A DNA stretch of 64,000 nt from Microbacterium halimionae (lineage in GTDB: Bacteria; Actinomycetota; Actinomycetes; Actinomycetales; Microbacteriaceae): the NCBI RefSeq assembly GCF_011761265.1, contig NZ_JAAOZB010000002.1, positions 124,001 through 188,000 on the forward strand, written 5' to 3'. Of the stretch, positions 63,830 through 64,000 are shown piece by piece. The position numbers were made by a program, and so were the translations under genes. Each line of letters begins with the position of its first letter. Within the stretch, counting starts at the first letter, position 1. The notes beneath the pieces are model-generated. The model searched no databases. It worked only from the letters and a program-made list of their open reading frames with translations, and was not told where the DNA came from.

Positions 63830-63841
63830 CTGATATATCAG
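63830..63841. promoter_or_regulatory. 12-bp perfect palindrome upstream of acs
   Basis: CTGATATATCAG is a perfect dyad about 105 bp upstream of the acs start, in a 276-bp stretch with no gene. Its AT core and distance fit a regulator-binding site or part of a promoter for acs or for a gene beyond the window. Confidence 0.35.
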
Positions 63842-63957
63842 TGCGCGATCGGCTGAATTCGGGCTCGTGGATGTTCATCACTGCGTAAAGTTGTTACGGC
63901 CGAACTTTGATTCTGGCTTCGCGGCGCTTGACCACCCCCCTGATGCATGCGTCGCGC

Positions 63958-64000
63958 GGGCGGCATCCCATTCCCCCATGGGATGTCGCCCATTTCCTTT
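63958..64000 (+). terminator. Intrinsic terminator at right edge
   Basis: GGGCGGCATCCCAT pairs with ATGGGATGTCGCCC (one G-T pair) across a 6-nt loop and is followed by atttccttt. This is a strong plus-strand intrinsic terminator, but the 230 bp before it hold no convincing plus-strand gene. Confidence 0.6.

Overview
The window looks like chromosomal DNA of a high-GC actinobacterium, most likely family Microbacteriaceae. The reasons are: two DUF222/HNH (13E12-type) endonuclease genes, an LAxTG-type sorting signal, AgrA/AgrC-like and LCP-family proteins in a GC-rich background, a two-subunit lysC arrangement next to asd, malate:quinone oxidoreductase, and many genes that start directly at the predicted transcription start. 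Genus cannot be fixed from the sequence alone. There is no sign of a prophage, integrative element, CRISPR array or insertion sequence. This is mostly core chromosome with small accessory patches.

Layout. 0-6.4 kb: a same-strand run of a GH3 beta-glucosidase, a GtrA-like membrane protein, a family 2 glycosyltransferase and a LytTR response regulator/GHKL sensor kinase pair. 6.4-12.6 kb: acetyltransferases, a CPH-type heavy-metal ATPase with a His-rich N-terminus, the first DUF222/HNH gene, an HD-domain protein, and two decayed fragments (ApbE-like; response-regulator-like). 12.6-22.5 kb: small lipid-binding, membrane, GH16-like, LytR-CpsA-Psr, thioredoxin/DUF4395, flavin-binding and DUF3817 genes, a tiny ANTAR-like ORF, a zinc-ribbon protein, the second DUF222/HNH gene, a Nudix hydrolase and tRNA-Ser(GGA). 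22.5-33.7 kb: a MoxR/DUF58/transglutaminase operon, then an amine-catabolism cluster (copper amine oxidase, coupled membrane protein, two APC permeases, IclR regulator). 33.7-41.8 kb: RibD-like reductase, GNAT, the SRP RNA gene, pta-ackA, and a beta-phosphoglucomutase/GH65 phosphorylase pair.

41.8-53.9 kb: dnaX-recR, a ThrE-like exporter, lysC-asd, mqo, thymidine kinase, and an L-lactate module (FadR-type regulator plus FMN-dependent lactate dehydrogenase) with a clear tandem operator over its promoter. 53.9-64 kb: tRNA-Pro(CGG), a large LAVTG-anchored surface protein with a candidate thioester domain, a metallophosphoesterase and a PASTA-containing bifunctional penicillin-binding protein, DUF4177 and RidA genes, a C-terminal acetyl-CoA synthetase pseudogene, and the intact acs.

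How the genes work together. Pta-AckA and Acs interconvert acetate and acetyl-CoA; Mqo and LldD feed electrons from malate and lactate to the quinone pool; GH65 plus beta-phosphoglucomutase turns an alpha-disaccharide into glucose 6-phosphate; the amine oxidase cluster probably imports and deaminates primary amines. I did not find one convincing large undescribed system. The most interesting items are the repeated leaderless promoter design (including two HNH genes sharing an identical 12-mer at the same distance from their start), the lactate operator architecture, the candidate thioester adhesin, and four relics of lost genes (apbE-like, response regulator, ANTAR, second acs).
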